DNA of 64,000 bases from Paracoccus saliphilus (GTDB lineage: Bacteria; Pseudomonadota; Alphaproteobacteria; Rhodobacterales; Rhodobacteraceae), in NCBI GenBank assembly GCA_003255745.1, contig KZ836040.1:191748-255747 (forward strand), in the 5' to 3' direction. This document shows positions 41,506 through 51,758 of the stretch, piece after piece. The notes beneath the pieces were generated by a model that was not told where the DNA came from, ran no database searches, and saw only the letters and a program-made list of their open reading frames with translations. Every line of letters starts with the position of its first letter. Within the stretch, counting starts at the first letter, position 1. Made by a program: the position numbers and the translations under genes.

Positions 41506-42390
41506 ATGGCCGTTCTCGTCGACAAGAATACCAAAGTCATCTGCCAGGGGATCACCGGGTCCCAGGGCACCTTCCACACCGAACAGGCGATCGCCTATGG
41601 CACGCAGATGGTCGGCGGCGTGACCCCCGGCAAGGGCGGGTCCGAGCATCTGGGCATGCCCGTGTTCAACTCGGTCCACGAGGCCGTGGCAAAAACCGGC
41701 GCCACCGCATCCGCGATCTATGTCCCGCCCCCGTTCGCGGCGGATTCGATCCTGGAGGCCATCGACGCGCAGGTGCCGCTGATCGTCTGCATCACCGAGG
41801 GCATCCCCGTTCTGGACATGATGCGCGTCAAGCGCGCGCTGGCCGGATCGCAGTCGCGCCTGATCGGCCCCAACTGCCCCGGCATCATGACGCCCGACGA
41901 ATGCAAGATCGGCATCATGCCGGGCAGCATCTTCCGGCGCGGCAGCGTTGGCGTTGTTTCTCGTTCGGGCACCCTGACCTATGAAGCGGTCAAGCAGACC
42001 TCGGACGTGGGCCTGGGCCAGTCCAGCGCGGTCGGCATCGGCGGCGACCCGATCAAGGGCATGGAACATATCGACGTGCTGCAGATGTTCCTGGACGATC
42101 CCGAAACGGAATCGATCATCATGATCGGCGAGATCGGCGGTTCCGCCGAGGAAGAGGCCGCCGAGTTCCTGGCCGAGCAGAAGGCCAAGGGCAAGTGGAA
42201 GCCCACCGCCGGCTTCATCGCGGGCCGCACCGCCCCCCCGGGCCGCCGCATGGGCCATGCCGGCGCGATCGTGTCGGGCGGCAAGGGCGACGCGGAAAGC
42301 AAGATCGAGGCCATGAAGCGTGCGGGCATCGTCGTCGCTGACAGCCCGGCGGGTCTGGGCGAGGCCGTCCTGAAGGCGATCAAGGGCTGA
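41506..42390 (+). CDS. sucD: Succinate--CoA ligase subunit alpha
   Basis: A 294-residue subunit. [19 protein letters not shown] binds CoA, and the phosphohistidine loop is [20 protein letters not shown]. Two ATGs abut (41503, 41506); the second gives [10 protein letters not shown] and better spacing from AAGGAGG. It pairs with SucC as the alpha/beta unit. Confidence 0.98.
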   Translation: MAVLVDKNTKVICQGITGSQGTFHTEQAIAYGTQMVGGVTPGKGGSEHLGMPVFNSVHEAVAKTGATASAIYVPPPFAADSILEAIDAQVPLIVCITEGIPVLDMMRVKRALAGSQSRLIGPNCPGIMTPDECKIGIMPGSIFRRGSVGVVSRSGTLTYEAVKQTSDVGLGQSSAVGIGGDPIKGMEHIDVLQMFLDDPETESIIMIGEIGGSAEEEAAEFLAEQKAKGKWKPTAGFIAGRTAPPGRRMGHAGAIVSGGKGDAESKIEAMKRAGIVVADSPAGLGEAVLKAIKG

Positions 42391-42403
42391 TGATTTGACA
42401 GTT

Positions 42404-42431
42404 CGCCCCCCGGACCCGAGTTTGGGGGGCG
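42404..42431 (+). other. Intercistronic hairpin after sucD
   Basis: An 8-bp stem (CGCCCCCC/GGGGGGCG) encloses a 12-base loop, 13 bases after the sucD stop. It could lower read-through into the next genes or protect sucCD mRNA. Confidence 0.5.
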
Positions 42432-42453
42432 AGTGGCCGTGAAGGGAAAGATC

Positions 42454-42849
42454 GTGGAGTTGCAGGGTTCGCCCCCGTCCGAAACACCAAGCAGCCCAAG
42501 GCATTACGCCTTTGGGCACGCGGCTCCCTTGTCGTTGCTGGCTCTGTTGTCCCTTGCCGCCTGCGGCGATCGCATGACCCGCGACATCCTGCCCGGCGGC
42601 ATTCCGGCCCGTACCAACCTGCACGAGGCGACCGGCCTGCCGCCGGCGGCGGTCCGCACGGTCGCCCGCCGCAATTTTGGCTGGCGGGTCATCTATCAGC
42701 CGGCGGCGGCACCGCCCAATGCGGAAAGCCGGGCGGCCGTCGCCCTCTGCGGGCTGGAACGTCGCGCGCCGCTGCGCATTGTTCAGCAGCCCCGCCTTGA
42801 TCCCACCGCCGATCCCGGCGCCCGCATCTTTGACATCTACTGCGCCTGA
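42454..42849 (+). CDS. Putative lipoprotein between sucD and sucA
   Basis: A 131-residue reading frame with a hydrophobic stretch ending in a lipobox (PLSLLALLSLAAC-GD), so probably an outer-membrane-directed lipoprotein. The mature part contains RRNFGWRVIYQPAAAPPNAESRAAVALCGLERR and ends in Cys-Ala; the two later cysteines could pair. There is no ATG. The GTG at 42454 follows AAGGGAAAG, while an earlier GTG at 42433 touches a hairpin; both leave a long n-region, so the start is uncertain. Function unknown. Confidence 0.6.
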   Translation: MELQGSPPSETPSSPRHYAFGHAAPLSLLALLSLAACGDRMTRDILPGGIPARTNLHEATGLPPAAVRTVARRNFGWRVIYQPAAAPPNAESRAAVALCGLERRAPLRIVQQPRLDPTADPGARIFDIYCA

Positions 42850-42884
42850 CCCACTCCCATCCTTGCCCTGAACGGGGACCAGCC

Positions 42885-45851
42885 ATGACCGACCAGCCAA
42901 AAAACACCGACTTTCACGATTCCTCGTTCCTGCAGGGCCATAACGCGGCCTATGTCGAGCAGCTTTACGGCCAGTGGGCCAAGGACCCCTCGGCGGTCGA
43001 CCAGGCCTGGGACGCGTTCTTCCGCGGCCTGGGCGATGATGATGGCACGGCCGTACGCGAGGCGCAGGGCGCCAGCTGGAAGCGCGCCGATTGGCCGCCG
43101 GTGCCGGCCGATGACATGACCGCCGCCCTGACCGGCGAATGGCCGGCGGCAGCCAAGGCCGATGCGGGCGGCGCCATGAAGAAGATCGCCGCCAAGGCCG
43201 AGGAAAAAGGTGTCAGCCTGTCGGCCGCGCAGATGCGCCAAGCCGTGCTGGACAGCATCCGGGCGCTGATGCTGATCCGCGCCTTCCGGATCCGGGGCCA
43301 CCTGCACGCGAACCTGGACCCGCTTGGCCTGCGCGACGTGCCCGACCACGGCGAGCTGAAGCCCGAGACCTATGGGTTTGGCCCCGGCGACATGGACCGC
43401 CCGATCTTTATCGACAACGTCCTGGGCCTGGAAGTCGCGTCGATCCGCCAGATCTGCGACCTGATGACCCGCACCTATTGCGGCACGTTCGCGCTGCAGT
43501 ACATGCATATCTCGAACCCCGAGGAAGCCGCCTGGCTGAAGGAGCGGATCGAGGGCTACGGCAAGGAGATCGCGTTCACCCGCGAAGGCCGCCGCGCCAT
43601 CCTGAACAAGCTGGTCGAGGCCGAGGGCTTTGAAAAGTTCCTGCATGTCAAGTACATGGGCACCAAGCGGTTTGGCCTGGACGGCGGCGAGGCGCTGATC
43701 CCCGCGATGGAGCAGATCATCAAGCGCGGCGGCGCGCTTGGCGTGAAGGAGATCGTGTTCGGCATGCCCCACCGGGGCCGCCTGTCGGTGCTGGCCAACG
43801 TGCTGTCAAAGCCCTATCGCGCGATCTTCCACGAATTCCAGGGCGGCAGCTTCAAGCCCGAGGATGTGGACGGGTCGGGCGATGTGAAATACCACTTGGG
43901 CGCCAGTTCCGACCGTGAGTTCGACGGCAATACCGTCCACCTGTCGCTGACCGCGAACCCCAGCCACCTGGAGGCCGTGAACCCGGTCGTTCTGGGCAAG
44001 GCGCGTGCCAAAAGCGACCAGGCGGGCGACCGCAAGGCGCGCACCTCGGTCCTGCCGATCCTGCTGCATGGCGATGCGGCCTTTGCCGGCCAGGGCGTCG
44101 TGGCCGAATGCCTGCAGCTGTCGGGCATCCGCGGCCACCGCACTGGCGGCACGATCCATATCGTTGTGAACAACCAGATCGGCTTCACCACCGCGCCGCA
44201 TTTCAGCCGCACCTCGCCCTATCCGACCGACATCGCGCTGATGGTCGAGGCGCCGATCTTCCACGTGAACGGCGATGACCCCGAAGCCGTGGTCCATGCC
44301 GCGCGCGTGGCCATCGAATTCCGGCAGAAGTTCAAGAAGGACGTCGTGCTGGACATCATCTGCTATCGCCGCTTTGGTCACAACGAAGGCGACGAGCCGA
44401 TGTTCACGAACCCGGCGATGTACACCAAGATCAAGCAGCAGAAGACCACGCTGCAGCTGTATACCGAACGTCTGGTCGCCGACGGGCTGATCCCCGAGGG
44501 CGAGATCGAGGACATGAAGGCCTCATTCCAGGCGCACCTGAACGAAGAATTCGAGATCGGCAAGAACTACAAGCCGAACAAGGCCGACTGGCTGGACGGC
44601 AAGTGGTCGGGCATGAAGCGCGAGGGCAGCGAATACGTCGCCGGCGAGACGGGCATCAGCCCCGAGGTGATGACTCAGGTCGGCCGCGCGCTGACCACTG
44701 CGCCCGACCGGCTGACCCTGCACAAGACCGTCGGTCGCCTGCTCGAAGCTAAGAAGCAGATGTTCGAGACTGGCGAGGGCTTTGACTGGGCCACGGGCGA
44801 GGCGCTGGCCTTTGGCTCGCTGGTGGTGGAGGGGCACGGCGTGCGCCTGGCCGGTCAGGACAGCACCCGCGGCACCTTCAGCCAGCGCCATTCGGCCTTC
44901 ATCGACCAGAAGACCGAAGAGCGTTACTATCCGCTGAACAACATCACCAAAGACCAGGCGCGCTACGAGGTCATCGACAGCATGCTGTCGGAATACGCGG
45001 TGCTGGGGTTCGAATACGGCTATTCGCTGGCCGAACCCAACAGCCTGGTGATGTGGGAAGCCCAGTTCGGCGACTTCGCCAACGGCGCGCAGATCATGTT
45101 CGACCAGTTCATCTCCTCGGGTGAGAAGAAATGGCTGCGCATGTCCGGCCTGGTGATGCTGCTGCCCCACGGCTTCGAGGGTCAGGGACCCGAGCATAGT
45201 TCGGCCCGGCTGGAGCGGTTCCTGCAAGGGGCAGCCGAAGACAACTGGATTGTCGCGAACTGCACCACGCCTGCGAACTATTTCCACATCCTGCGCCGGC
45301 AGATCCACCGCGGCTTCCGCAAGCCCTTGGTGCTGATGACGCCAAAGTCGCTGCTGCGCCACCCGATGGCCGTCAGCCGCGCCGAGGAATTCCAGACCGG
45401 CAGCACCTTCCACCGCGTGCTGTGGGACGACGCGCAGCGGGGCACGTCGCCCACCCAGCTGGCGGCGGACGAGGATATCAAGCGCGTCGTCGTCTGTTCG
45501 GGCAAGGTCTATTACGACCTGCTGAAGGCACGCGACGAGGCCGGCATCACCGATGTCTACCTGCTGCGCCTGGAACAGTTCTATCCTTTCCCCGCGCAGG
45601 CGATGGTAAAGGAACTGGGCCGCTTCAAGCAGGCCGAGGTCGTCTGGTGCCAGGAAGAACCCAAGAACCAGGGCGGCTGGACTTTTGTCGATCCCTATCT
45701 GGAATGGGTGCTGGAGCGCCTGGGTTCGCGCCGCACGCGCGCGCGCTATGTCGGCCGCAACGCCGCCGCATCGGTCGCCACGGGCCTCGCCTCGAGGCAC
45801 AAGGCCGAACAAGAGGCGCTGGTCGCCGAAGCCCTGAACCTTGAAGGATGA
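42885..45851 (+). CDS. sucA: 2-oxoglutarate dehydrogenase E1 component
   Basis: A 988-residue thiamine-diphosphate enzyme that decarboxylates 2-oxoglutarate. The N-terminal [22 protein letters not shown] segment (E2-interaction region), [30 protein letters not shown] and [18 protein letters not shown] (ThDP/metal binding) are all present; the C-terminal half carries the pyrimidine and transketolase C domains. Length is slightly above E. coli SucA (933). It is followed 4 bases later by sucB. Confidence 0.98.
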   Translation: MTDQPKNTDFHDSSFLQGHNAAYVEQLYGQWAKDPSAVDQAWDAFFRGLGDDDGTAVREAQGASWKRADWPPVPADDMTAALTGEWPAAAKADAGGAMKKIAAKAEEKGVSLSAAQMRQAVLDSIRALMLIRAFRIRGHLHANLDPLGLRDVPDHGELKPETYGFGPGDMDRPIFIDNVLGLEVASIRQICDLMTRTYCGTFALQYMHISNPEEAAWLKERIEGYGKEIAFTREGRRAILNKLVEAEGFEKFLHVKYMGTKRFGLDGGEALIPAMEQIIKRGGALGVKEIVFGMPHRGRLSVLANVLSKPYRAIFHEFQGGSFKPEDVDGSGDVKYHLGASSDREFDGNTVHLSLTANPSHLEAVNPVVLGKARAKSDQAGDRKARTSVLPILLHGDAAFAGQGVVAECLQLSGIRGHRTGGTIHIVVNNQIGFTTAPHFSRTSPYPTDIALMVEAPIFHVNGDDPEAVVHAARVAIEFRQKFKKDVVLDIICYRRFGHNEGDEPMFTNPAMYTKIKQQKTTLQLYTERLVADGLIPEGEIEDMKASFQAHLNEEFEIGKNYKPNKADWLDGKWSGMKREGSEYVAGETGISPEVMTQVGRALTTAPDRLTLHKTVGRLLEAKKQMFETGEGFDWATGEALAFGSLVVEGHGVRLAGQDSTRGTFSQRHSAFIDQKTEERYYPLNNITKDQARYEVIDSMLSEYAVLGFEYGYSLAEPNSLVMWEAQFGDFANGAQIMFDQFISSGEKKWLRMSGLVMLLPHGFEGQGPEHSSARLERFLQGAAEDNWIVANCTTPANYFHILRRQIHRGFRKPLVLMTPKSLLRHPMAVSRAEEFQTGSTFHRVLWDDAQRGTSPTQLAADEDIKRVVVCSGKVYYDLLKARDEAGITDVYLLRLEQFYPFPAQAMVKELGRFKQAEVVWCQEEPKNQGGWTFVDPYLEWVLERLGSRRTRARYVGRNAAASVATGLASRHKAEQEALVAEALNLEG

Positions 45852-45855
45852 TCCG

Positions 45856-47376
45856 ATGACCACCGAAGTCCGCGTGCCCGCCTTGGGCGAATCCGTCACC
45901 GAGGCCACCATCGCCACCTGGTTCAAGAAGCCCGGCGACCGGGTCGAGGTCGACGAAATGCTGTGCGAGCTGGAAACCGACAAGGTCACGGTCGAGGTTC
46001 CCAGCCCTTCGGCCGGCGTGCTGGCTGAAATCGTTGCTGCCGAAGGCGAGACGGTTGGCCCCGACGCGCTGCTGGCCCAGATCAGCGAGGGTGGCCAGGC
46101 TGCCGCCCCCGCCTCCAAACCTGCCAAGGCCGAAGCACCGGCCGAAAAGACCGAGGAACAGACGAAGATGAGCGGCAATTCCGTGGACGTGATGGTCCCC
46201 TCCCTGGGCGAAAGCGTGACCGAGGCGACCGTGGCCACCTGGTTCAAGAAGCCGGGCGACCAAGTCGAGGCCGACGAGATGCTGTGCGAGCTGGAGACCG
46301 ACAAGGTGTCGGTCGAGGTTCCGGCCCCCGCCGCGGGCGTCCTGGCCGAAATCCTGGCCGAGGAAGGCGCGACCGTCGACGCAAAGGCCCGCCTGGCGAT
46401 CATCACCGAAGGCGCTTCGGGCACCAAGCCGGGCGCCCAGAAGGCCCAGGAAACCGTGCTGGAGAATGCCGGTCCCGAGGAGCCGACCCTGCGCCGCGAT
46501 GTCGAGGATGCCCCCTCGGCCAAGAAGGCCATGGCCGAAAAGGGCGTCAGCCGCGACCAGGTCCAGGCTTCGGGCCGGGACGGCCGCGTGATGAAGGAAG
46601 ACGTGGCCAAGGCCGGTCAGGCAAAGCCCGCCGCCCCGGCCCAGGCACCGCGCGCACCCTCCAGCGCCGCCGACGCGGGCCGCGAGGAGCGGGTCAAGAT
46701 GACCCGCCTGCGCCAGACCATCGCCCGCCGCCTGAAGGATGCGCAGAATACCGCCGCGATGCTGACGACCTATAACGAGGTCGACATGTCCGCGATCATG
46801 GGCCTGCGCAACGAATACAAGGACGCCTTCGAGAAGAAGCACAAGGTCAAGTTGGGCTTCATGTCCTTCTTCGTGAAGGCCTGCTGCCACGCGCTGAAGG
46901 AAGTCCCCGAGGTCAATGCCGAGATCGACGGCACCGACGTGGTCTACAAGAACTACGTCAACATGGGCGTTGCGGTCGGCACCCCATCGGGTCTGGTCGT
47001 TCCGGTCGTGCGCGACGCCGACCAAAAGGGTTTCGCCGCGATCGAAAAGGAGATCGGCGAGCTGGGCCTGAAGGGCCGCGACGGAAAGCTGTCCATGGCC
47101 GAGATGCAGGGCGGCACCTTCACCATCTCGAACGGCGGCGTCTATGGCTCGCTGATGTCGTCGCCGATCCTGAACCCCCCGCAATCGGGCATCCTGGGCA
47201 TGCACAAGATCCAGGACCGTCCGGTCGTGGTCGGCGGCCAGATCGTCATCCGCCCGATGATGTATCTGGCACTGTCCTATGACCACCGCATCGTCGACGG
47301 CAAGGGTGCGGTGACTTTCCTGGTCCGCGTCAAGGAGGCGCTGGAAGACCCGCGCCGCCTGCTGATGGATCTGTGA
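45856..47376 (+). CDS. sucB: Dihydrolipoyllysine-residue succinyltransferase (E2) with two lipoyl domains
   Basis: A 506-residue E2. Two lipoyl domains stand in tandem (residues about 2-77 and about 105-181), each with the lipoyl-lysine motif CELETDK-V/S-x-V-E-V-P. A Pro/Ala linker follows, then an E3-binding domain ([21 protein letters not shown] to GRVMKEDV, about 210-255) and the catalytic core ending in [13 protein letters not shown] with the active His. Most E2o proteins have one lipoyl domain. ATG 45856 starts directly before the first domain. Confidence 0.97.
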   Translation: MTTEVRVPALGESVTEATIATWFKKPGDRVEVDEMLCELETDKVTVEVPSPSAGVLAEIVAAEGETVGPDALLAQISEGGQAAAPASKPAKAEAPAEKTEEQTKMSGNSVDVMVPSLGESVTEATVATWFKKPGDQVEADEMLCELETDKVSVEVPAPAAGVLAEILAEEGATVDAKARLAIITEGASGTKPGAQKAQETVLENAGPEEPTLRRDVEDAPSAKKAMAEKGVSRDQVQASGRDGRVMKEDVAKAGQAKPAAPAQAPRAPSSAADAGREERVKMTRLRQTIARRLKDAQNTAAMLTTYNEVDMSAIMGLRNEYKDAFEKKHKVKLGFMSFFVKACCHALKEVPEVNAEIDGTDVVYKNYVNMGVAVGTPSGLVVPVVRDADQKGFAAIEKEIGELGLKGRDGKLSMAEMQGGTFTISNGGVYGSLMSSPILNPPQSGILGMHKIQDRPVVVGGQIVIRPMMYLALSYDHRIVDGKGAVTFLVRVKEALEDPRRLLMDL

Positions 47377-47383
47377 TCCCTTG

Positions 47384-47413
47384 GCGCCGGGCCCCTCCGC
47401 CGGGGCCTGGCGC
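47384..47413 (+). other. Intercistronic hairpin after sucB
   Basis: A two-part stem (outer GCGCC/GGCGC, inner GGCCCC/GGGGCC with one G-T step) starts 7 bases after the sucB stop. A T-run is lacking, so partial termination or mRNA protection is more likely than full stop. Confidence 0.5.
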
Positions 47414-47497
47414 ATCGGCCATTTCCGCTGCCCTGCCGGGGCTTGCAAGGCCCCCGCACCCTCAGGCAAGCTGACCGCGATTGAACCGGAGCGTTTC

Positions 47498-47752
47498 ATG
47501 CAGCTGATCACCCGCTACACCATCCAGGACCACAGCACCTTCCGCACCGCCTTCGACGCGGATGCCGAAGACCGCGGCCGCAACGGCCTGTCGCTTCTGC
47601 AGCTGTGGCGCGAGGGCGAAGGGCATGCCTGGGCGCTGTTCCAGGTCAACGACGCCAAGGCGGCGCGCGCCTATCTGGACGGCGCGGCAAAGGTCTTTGA
47701 AAACCAGGCGGGCGTGTCTTCCAGCCAGCATCATTTCGTGGAAACGGCCTGA
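47498..47752 (+). CDS. Small conserved-looking protein between sucB and lpdA
   Basis: An 84-residue soluble protein ([20 protein letters not shown] then [20 protein letters not shown], ending HHFVETA). The alternating beta-alpha pattern with [20 protein letters not shown] looks like a small ferredoxin-like (ABM/DUF-type) domain; I do not recognise the family. The next gene starts 2 bases after its stop, so both are probably co-translated within the suc operon. Confidence 0.65.
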   Translation: MQLITRYTIQDHSTFRTAFDADAEDRGRNGLSLLQLWREGEGHAWALFQVNDAKAARAYLDGAAKVFENQAGVSSSQHHFVETA

Positions 47753-47754
47753 TC

Positions 47755-48144
47755 ATGACGGCCGAATTGACGGTGCTTGCCCTGGCGGGCTTGCTGCAGG
47801 GATGCCAGTTCGTGCTGTTTTCCGTGCTGGCAAACCTGCAGGTCGGGCCGCGCGTGGCGATGGGTCCGCGCGATCATGCCCCTGCCCTGACCGGGCGCGC
47901 CGGGCGTGCGCAGCGGGCGCTGAACAACCATTTCGAAGGGCTGATCCTGTTCAGCCTGGCCGTGCTTGTTGTAACCGCGGGCGCAGAGGCCAGCGGATTC
48001 ACCGCTGCCTGTGCCTGGATCTATCTTCTGGCGCGCATTCTTTATGTGCCGGCCTATCTGCTGGGCTGGACGCCCTGGCGCTCGGTCATCTGGGGGGTGG
48101 GCTTTGCGGCCACCATTGCGATGATTCTGGCAAGCCTGGTCTAG
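47755..48144 (+). CDS. MAPEG family membrane protein
   Basis: A 129-residue protein with four membrane helices. [36 protein letters not shown] and [21 protein letters not shown] are the MAPEG signature (RAxRAxxNxxE in helix 2; R-x-L-Y in helix 3). MAPEG proteins are glutathione- or eicosanoid-related membrane enzymes; bacterial roles are unclear. It lies between the small protein and lpdA within the 2-oxoglutarate dehydrogenase cluster. Confidence 0.88.
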   Translation: MTAELTVLALAGLLQGCQFVLFSVLANLQVGPRVAMGPRDHAPALTGRAGRAQRALNNHFEGLILFSLAVLVVTAGAEASGFTAACAWIYLLARILYVPAYLLGWTPWRSVIWGVGFAATIAMILASLV

Positions 48145-48221
48145 CCGCCTTTGGGCGAACATATCCTGCGGGGGCCCGGCACAGCAATCTGCGGCTGCCC
48201 GATCGAAAGAAGGGACGAAAC

Positions 48222-49610
48222 ATGTATGATCTGATCGTGATCGGCGCCGGCCCCGGCGGCTATGTCTGCGCCATCCGTGCCGCACAGCTGGGCCTGAAGG
48301 TCGGCTGCGTCGAGGCGCGCGACACACTTGGCGGCACCTGCCTGAACGTGGGCTGCATCCCCTCCAAGGCGCTGCTGCATGGCACCCACATGCTGCACGA
48401 GGCGCATGAGAACTTTGAGAAGATGGGCCTGATGGGCGCCCATGTCGAGGTCGATTGGGACAAGATGCAGGGCTACAAGGCCGAAACGGTCGCGGGCAAC
48501 ACCAAAGGCATCGAATTCCTGTTCAAGAAGAACAAGATCGACTGGATCAAGGGCTGGGCGCAGATCGAGGCGCCGGGCCGCGTGAAGGTCGGCGACACCG
48601 TCCATGAGACGAAGAACATCGTCATCGCCACCGGTTCGGTCCCGCAGGGGCTGCGCGGGGTCGAGGTTGATAACGACGGCGGCGTGATCGTGGATTCGAC
48701 CGGCGCGCTGGCCCTGCCCAAGATCCCGAAATCGATGGTCGTGATCGGCGCGGGCGTCATCGGTCTGGAGCTGGGCTCGGTCTATGCGCGTCTTGGCGCC
48801 GAGGTGACCGTGGTCGAGTATCTGGACGTCATCACCCCGGGCATCGACGGCGAGGTGCAGAAGCAGTTCCAAAAGATCCTGGCCAAGCAGGGCCTGAAAT
48901 TTGTCCTTGGCGCCGCGGTGCAATCGGCCGAGTTGCAGGACGGCGGCGCCAAGGTCACCTATGCGCTGAAGAAGGACAACAGCGAGCAGGCGATCGAGGC
49001 CGAGGTCGTGCTGGTCGCCACCGGCCGCCGCCCGCATGTCGAAGGTCTGGGGCTGGACGCCTTGGGCATCACGCTGACCGACCGCGGCTTTGTTCAGGTC
49101 GATGATCATTGGGCCACCAGCGTCAAGGGCGTTTATGCCATCGGCGACGCGATCCCTGGCCCGATGCTGGCCCACAAGGCCGAGGACGAGGGCATGGCGG
49201 TGGCCGAGGTGATCGCCGGCAAGCATGGCCATGTGAACTATGGCGTCATTCCCGGCGTGATCTACACCACGCCCGAAGTCGCCAGCGTCGGCTTGACCGA
49301 GGAGGCTGCCAAGGAAGCCGGCCACAAGATCAAGATCGGCAAGTTCCCCTTTATGGGCAATGCCCGCGCCAAGGCCCAGTTCCTGGGCGAAGGCTTTGTG
49401 AAGCTGATCGCGGATGCGGATACCGACCGCATCCTGGGCTGCCACATCATCGGCCCTTCGGCGGGCGACCTGATCCACGAGGTCTGCGTGGCGATGGAGT
49501 TCGGCGCCGCGGCCGAGGACCTGGCGCTGACCTGCCACGCCCATCCGACGGTATCGGAGGCCGTGCGCGAGGCTGCACTGGCCTGTGGCGGCGGGGCCAT
49601 TCATGCCTGA
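48222..49610 (+). CDS. lpdA: Dihydrolipoyl dehydrogenase (E3)
   Basis: A 462-residue flavoprotein disulfide reductase that re-oxidises dihydrolipoamide of the E2 subunit with NAD. FAD site [19 protein letters not shown], redox pair in [19 protein letters not shown] site [20 protein letters not shown] and catalytic His-Glu in [16 protein letters not shown] are present. Start ATG 48222 follows AGAAGGG. Location after sucB assigns it to the 2-oxoglutarate dehydrogenase complex. Confidence 0.98.
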   Translation: MYDLIVIGAGPGGYVCAIRAAQLGLKVGCVEARDTLGGTCLNVGCIPSKALLHGTHMLHEAHENFEKMGLMGAHVEVDWDKMQGYKAETVAGNTKGIEFLFKKNKIDWIKGWAQIEAPGRVKVGDTVHETKNIVIATGSVPQGLRGVEVDNDGGVIVDSTGALALPKIPKSMVVIGAGVIGLELGSVYARLGAEVTVVEYLDVITPGIDGEVQKQFQKILAKQGLKFVLGAAVQSAELQDGGAKVTYALKKDNSEQAIEAEVVLVATGRRPHVEGLGLDALGITLTDRGFVQVDDHWATSVKGVYAIGDAIPGPMLAHKAEDEGMAVAEVIAGKHGHVNYGVIPGVIYTTPEVASVGLTEEAAKEAGHKIKIGKFPFMGNARAKAQFLGEGFVKLIADADTDRILGCHIIGPSAGDLIHEVCVAMEFGAAAEDLALTCHAHPTVSEAVREAALACGGGAIHA

Positions 49611-49665
49611 CCGGTCTTTGGCCGGAGATTTGGGGGGCGGGCCACTGAGGCGCGCCCCTTTTGAC

Positions 49666-50139
49666 ATGGGCATCGGGCGGCGCGGGCTGATCCTGTCCGT
49701 TCTGGCCTTGGCGGCCTGCGGCGGTGGCAACGGCGGTGGCGGGCGCGGCGACCGGCTGACAGGATCGGGTCTATACCCCAACGAGACGCCTTACCTGCGC
49801 CAGCGCATCAACTACTGGTCGCGCCACTACCAGGTGCCCTCGTCCCTGGTGCAGCGGATCGTTCTGCGTGAGTCGCAGCACCGTCCCCAGGCGCGCAATG
49901 GCCCGTATTACGGCTTGATGCAACTGGCGCCACAGACGGCGCGGACCATGGGCTATCGCGGCCCCGACGCGGGGCTTTTGGATGCGGATACGAACCTGCG
50001 CTTTGGCGTCAAATATCTGCGCGGCGCCTGGCTGGTGGCCGAAGGGCATCCGGACCGAACCGTCATGTGGTATTCGCGCGGCTATTACTACGAAGCCAAG
50101 CGCAAGGGCCTGCTGAAGAAGACCGGCTTGCGCGGCTGA
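49666..50139 (+). CDS. Small lipoprotein lytic transglycosylase (SLT domain)
   Basis: A 157-residue protein with an N-terminal lipobox (LILSVLALAAC-GGG) and a Gly-rich linker. The SLT fold follows: PSSLVQRIVLRESQHRPQARNG with the catalytic Glu, YYGLMQLAPQTARTMGYRG, and LRFGVKYLRGAWLVAEGH. It would cleave the MurNAc-GlcNAc bond from the outer membrane side. ATG 49666 (MGIGRRG) is chosen because it begins the signal peptide; the upstream frame overlaps lpdA. Confidence 0.88.
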   Translation: MGIGRRGLILSVLALAACGGGNGGGGRGDRLTGSGLYPNETPYLRQRINYWSRHYQVPSSLVQRIVLRESQHRPQARNGPYYGLMQLAPQTARTMGYRGPDAGLLDADTNLRFGVKYLRGAWLVAEGHPDRTVMWYSRGYYYEAKRKGLLKKTGLRG

Positions 50140-50147
50140 TGTTGAAA

Positions 50148-50170
50148 AAAGGGGCCCCTGCGGCCCCTTT
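50148..50170. terminator. Bidirectional terminator between two transglycosylase genes
   Basis: A 9-bp stem (AAAGGGGCC/GGCCCCTTT) with a CCTGC loop sits between convergent genes. The A-run before the stem gives a T-tract on the minus strand and TTTG follows on the plus strand. Confidence 0.75.
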
Positions 50171-50181
50171 GTCATTTCCGG

Positions 50182-50802
50182 TCAACTGCCCGCGATGATG
50201 CGCACATAGTTGCGCGTTTCGCGATAAGGGGGGATGCCTCCGTATTTCTGCACCGCGCCCGGCCCGGCGTTGTAGGCCGCAAGTGCCAGCGTCCAGTTGC
50301 CGAACTGGTTGTACATCATCCGCAGATACTGGGCGCCGCCGTTCAGGTTCTGGACCGGGTCGGCCGGGTTCACGCCAAGCTTCGCCGCCGTCCCCGGCAT
50401 CAGCTGCGCCAGGCCCATTGCGCCCTTGTGCGACCGCGCGTTCGGGTTCCAGCCGGATTCCTGCTGCACCAGGCGCAGGAAAAGGTCTTCGGGGATACCG
50501 TGGCGCTGTGCGGCCTGGCGGGCGTGGGGCAGGTATTCGCTGCGGCGGCCGGTATAGCGGGGAATGTTGGGCGTCGGGTCCAGCCCAACGGCACTTTCCC
50601 GGCCCGGCGGCTGAAGACGCGCCGACCGCTGGTACTGCGTCGACAGACGCGAATCCATCAGTCGCGTCTGGCGCGCGAACTGCTCGGCCCGGGATTTCGA
50701 TGAAGTTCCCGTCAGGCGCAGCCCCTCGGCCTGTACCGGCACCGCAAGCATCCCGATCAACGCCGCGCAGGCTGCTGCTTTCACAGAATGGCTGATCCGC
50801 AT
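50182..50802 (-). CDS. Secreted lytic transglycosylase (SLT domain)
   Basis: A 206-residue protein with a signal peptide ([25 protein letters not shown]), an about 70-residue unstructured basic region and an SLT domain: [41 protein letters not shown] with the catalytic Glu, and [25 protein letters not shown], the classic C-terminal SLT motif. It is a soluble periplasmic peptidoglycan lyase. It is convergent with another SLT gene. Confidence 0.9.
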   Translation of the reverse strand: MRISHSVKAAACAALIGMLAVPVQAEGLRLTGTSSKSRAEQFARQTRLMDSRLSTQYQRSARLQPPGRESAVGLDPTPNIPRYTGRRSEYLPHARQAAQRHGIPEDLFLRLVQQESGWNPNARSHKGAMGLAQLMPGTAAKLGVNPADPVQNLNGGAQYLRMMYNQFGNWTLALAAYNAGPGAVQKYGGIPPYRETRNYVRIIAGS

Positions 50803-50851
50803 TTTGTCCGCCCTCGTTCTTGTCAGCTTTGGCTGTCGCCCTTTTGCAGCG

Positions 50852-50880
50852 ACTATACATAAAACTAACGCCCCTGCCAG
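50852..50880 (-). promoter_or_regulatory. Candidate promoter for the secreted transglycosylase gene
   Basis: On the minus strand CTGGCA and TATAGT are separated by 17 bases; the -10 lies about 50 bases before the ATG at 50802, in an AT-rich patch within GC-rich DNA. Confidence 0.35.
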
Positions 50881-51018
50881 CATGCGGGCAGGTCGTCCCG
50901 GCCCTGGCCCGCCTGATGCGCGGCTTCCCGCCTTGGACGGTTCCCCGGAACGGCTTGCAGGCGCGGGTCGGGCTGCGTTAGATCGGCGGGAACGAGACAT
51001 CACCAAGGAACCCCCGTC

Positions 51019-51522
51019 ATGGCAGGCAGCGTCAACAAGGTCATCCTGATCGGCAATCTGGGCCGCGACCCGGAAATCCGCAGCTTCCAGAATGGCGGCA
51101 AGGTCGCCAACCTCCGCATCGCGACATCGGAAACCTGGAAGGACCGCACCACCGGCGAGCGCCGCGAGAAGACCGAGTGGCACACCGTCTCGATCCTGTC
51201 CGAGGGTCTGGTCGGCGTGGTCGAACGCTTTCTGAAAAAGGGCAGCAAGGTCTATATCGAGGGCGCGCTGGAGACCCGCAAGTGGCAGGACCAGTCCGGC
51301 CAGGACCGCTATTCGACCGAGGTCGTGCTGCGCGGCCTGAACGGCACGCTGCAGATGCTGGACGGCCGCGGCGAGGGCGGCGGCGGCATGGGCGGCGGTG
51401 GCGGCCAAGGCGGCGGCTATGACGACTACGGCTCGGGGCCGTCGCGCGGCGGATCGTCGGGCGGGTCGTCCGGCGGCAGCTCGGGCGGACGCGCCGATTA
51501 CGACGACGAAATCCCGTTCTGA
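51019..51522 (+). CDS. ssb: Single-stranded DNA-binding protein
   Basis: A 167-residue SSB. The OB fold starts [21 protein letters not shown] and includes [40 protein letters not shown] Gly/Ser-rich linker (about residues 115-155) leads to the acidic tip DYDDEIPF that docks replication and repair proteins. ATG 51019 follows CAAGGAAC. It is monocistronic with its own terminator. Confidence 0.98.
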   Translation: MAGSVNKVILIGNLGRDPEIRSFQNGGKVANLRIATSETWKDRTTGERREKTEWHTVSILSEGLVGVVERFLKKGSKVYIEGALETRKWQDQSGQDRYSTEVVLRGLNGTLQMLDGRGEGGGGMGGGGGQGGGYDDYGSGPSRGGSSGGSSGGSSGGRADYDDEIPF

Positions 51523-51547
51523 CGGAAGGCGACCGAATCACCCACAA

Positions 51548-51575
51548 AGGGCGGCCACAGGCCGCCCTATCTTTT
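51548..51575 (+). terminator. Terminator after ssb
   Basis: A 9-bp perfect stem (AGGGCGGCC/GGCCGCCCT) with an ACA loop is followed by ATCTTTT, 26 bases after the ssb stop. Confidence 0.82.
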
Positions 51576-51758
51576 GGCCGCCCCCCAACCTGCCGCGACG
51601 TGATCTTTCGGGGTTCCCCGGCTTGGGGCATGCAAGTTGCGCAGTCCCGGCCTGCGGCTTTGCAAATGATCCACGGCTTGCATTAACCATTCGGCAAGGC
51701 TTTCTGGTTCAATCCCGGCGCGCCCCGGCGGCGCGCAACCTGACAGGAAGGCTTGCAG

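Noticed and set aside
50804..51049. Plus-strand open frame in the gap upstream of ssb.
   Set aside because: It overlaps the ssb start, has no ribosome binding site worth noting and a Pro/Arg-rich translation without features.
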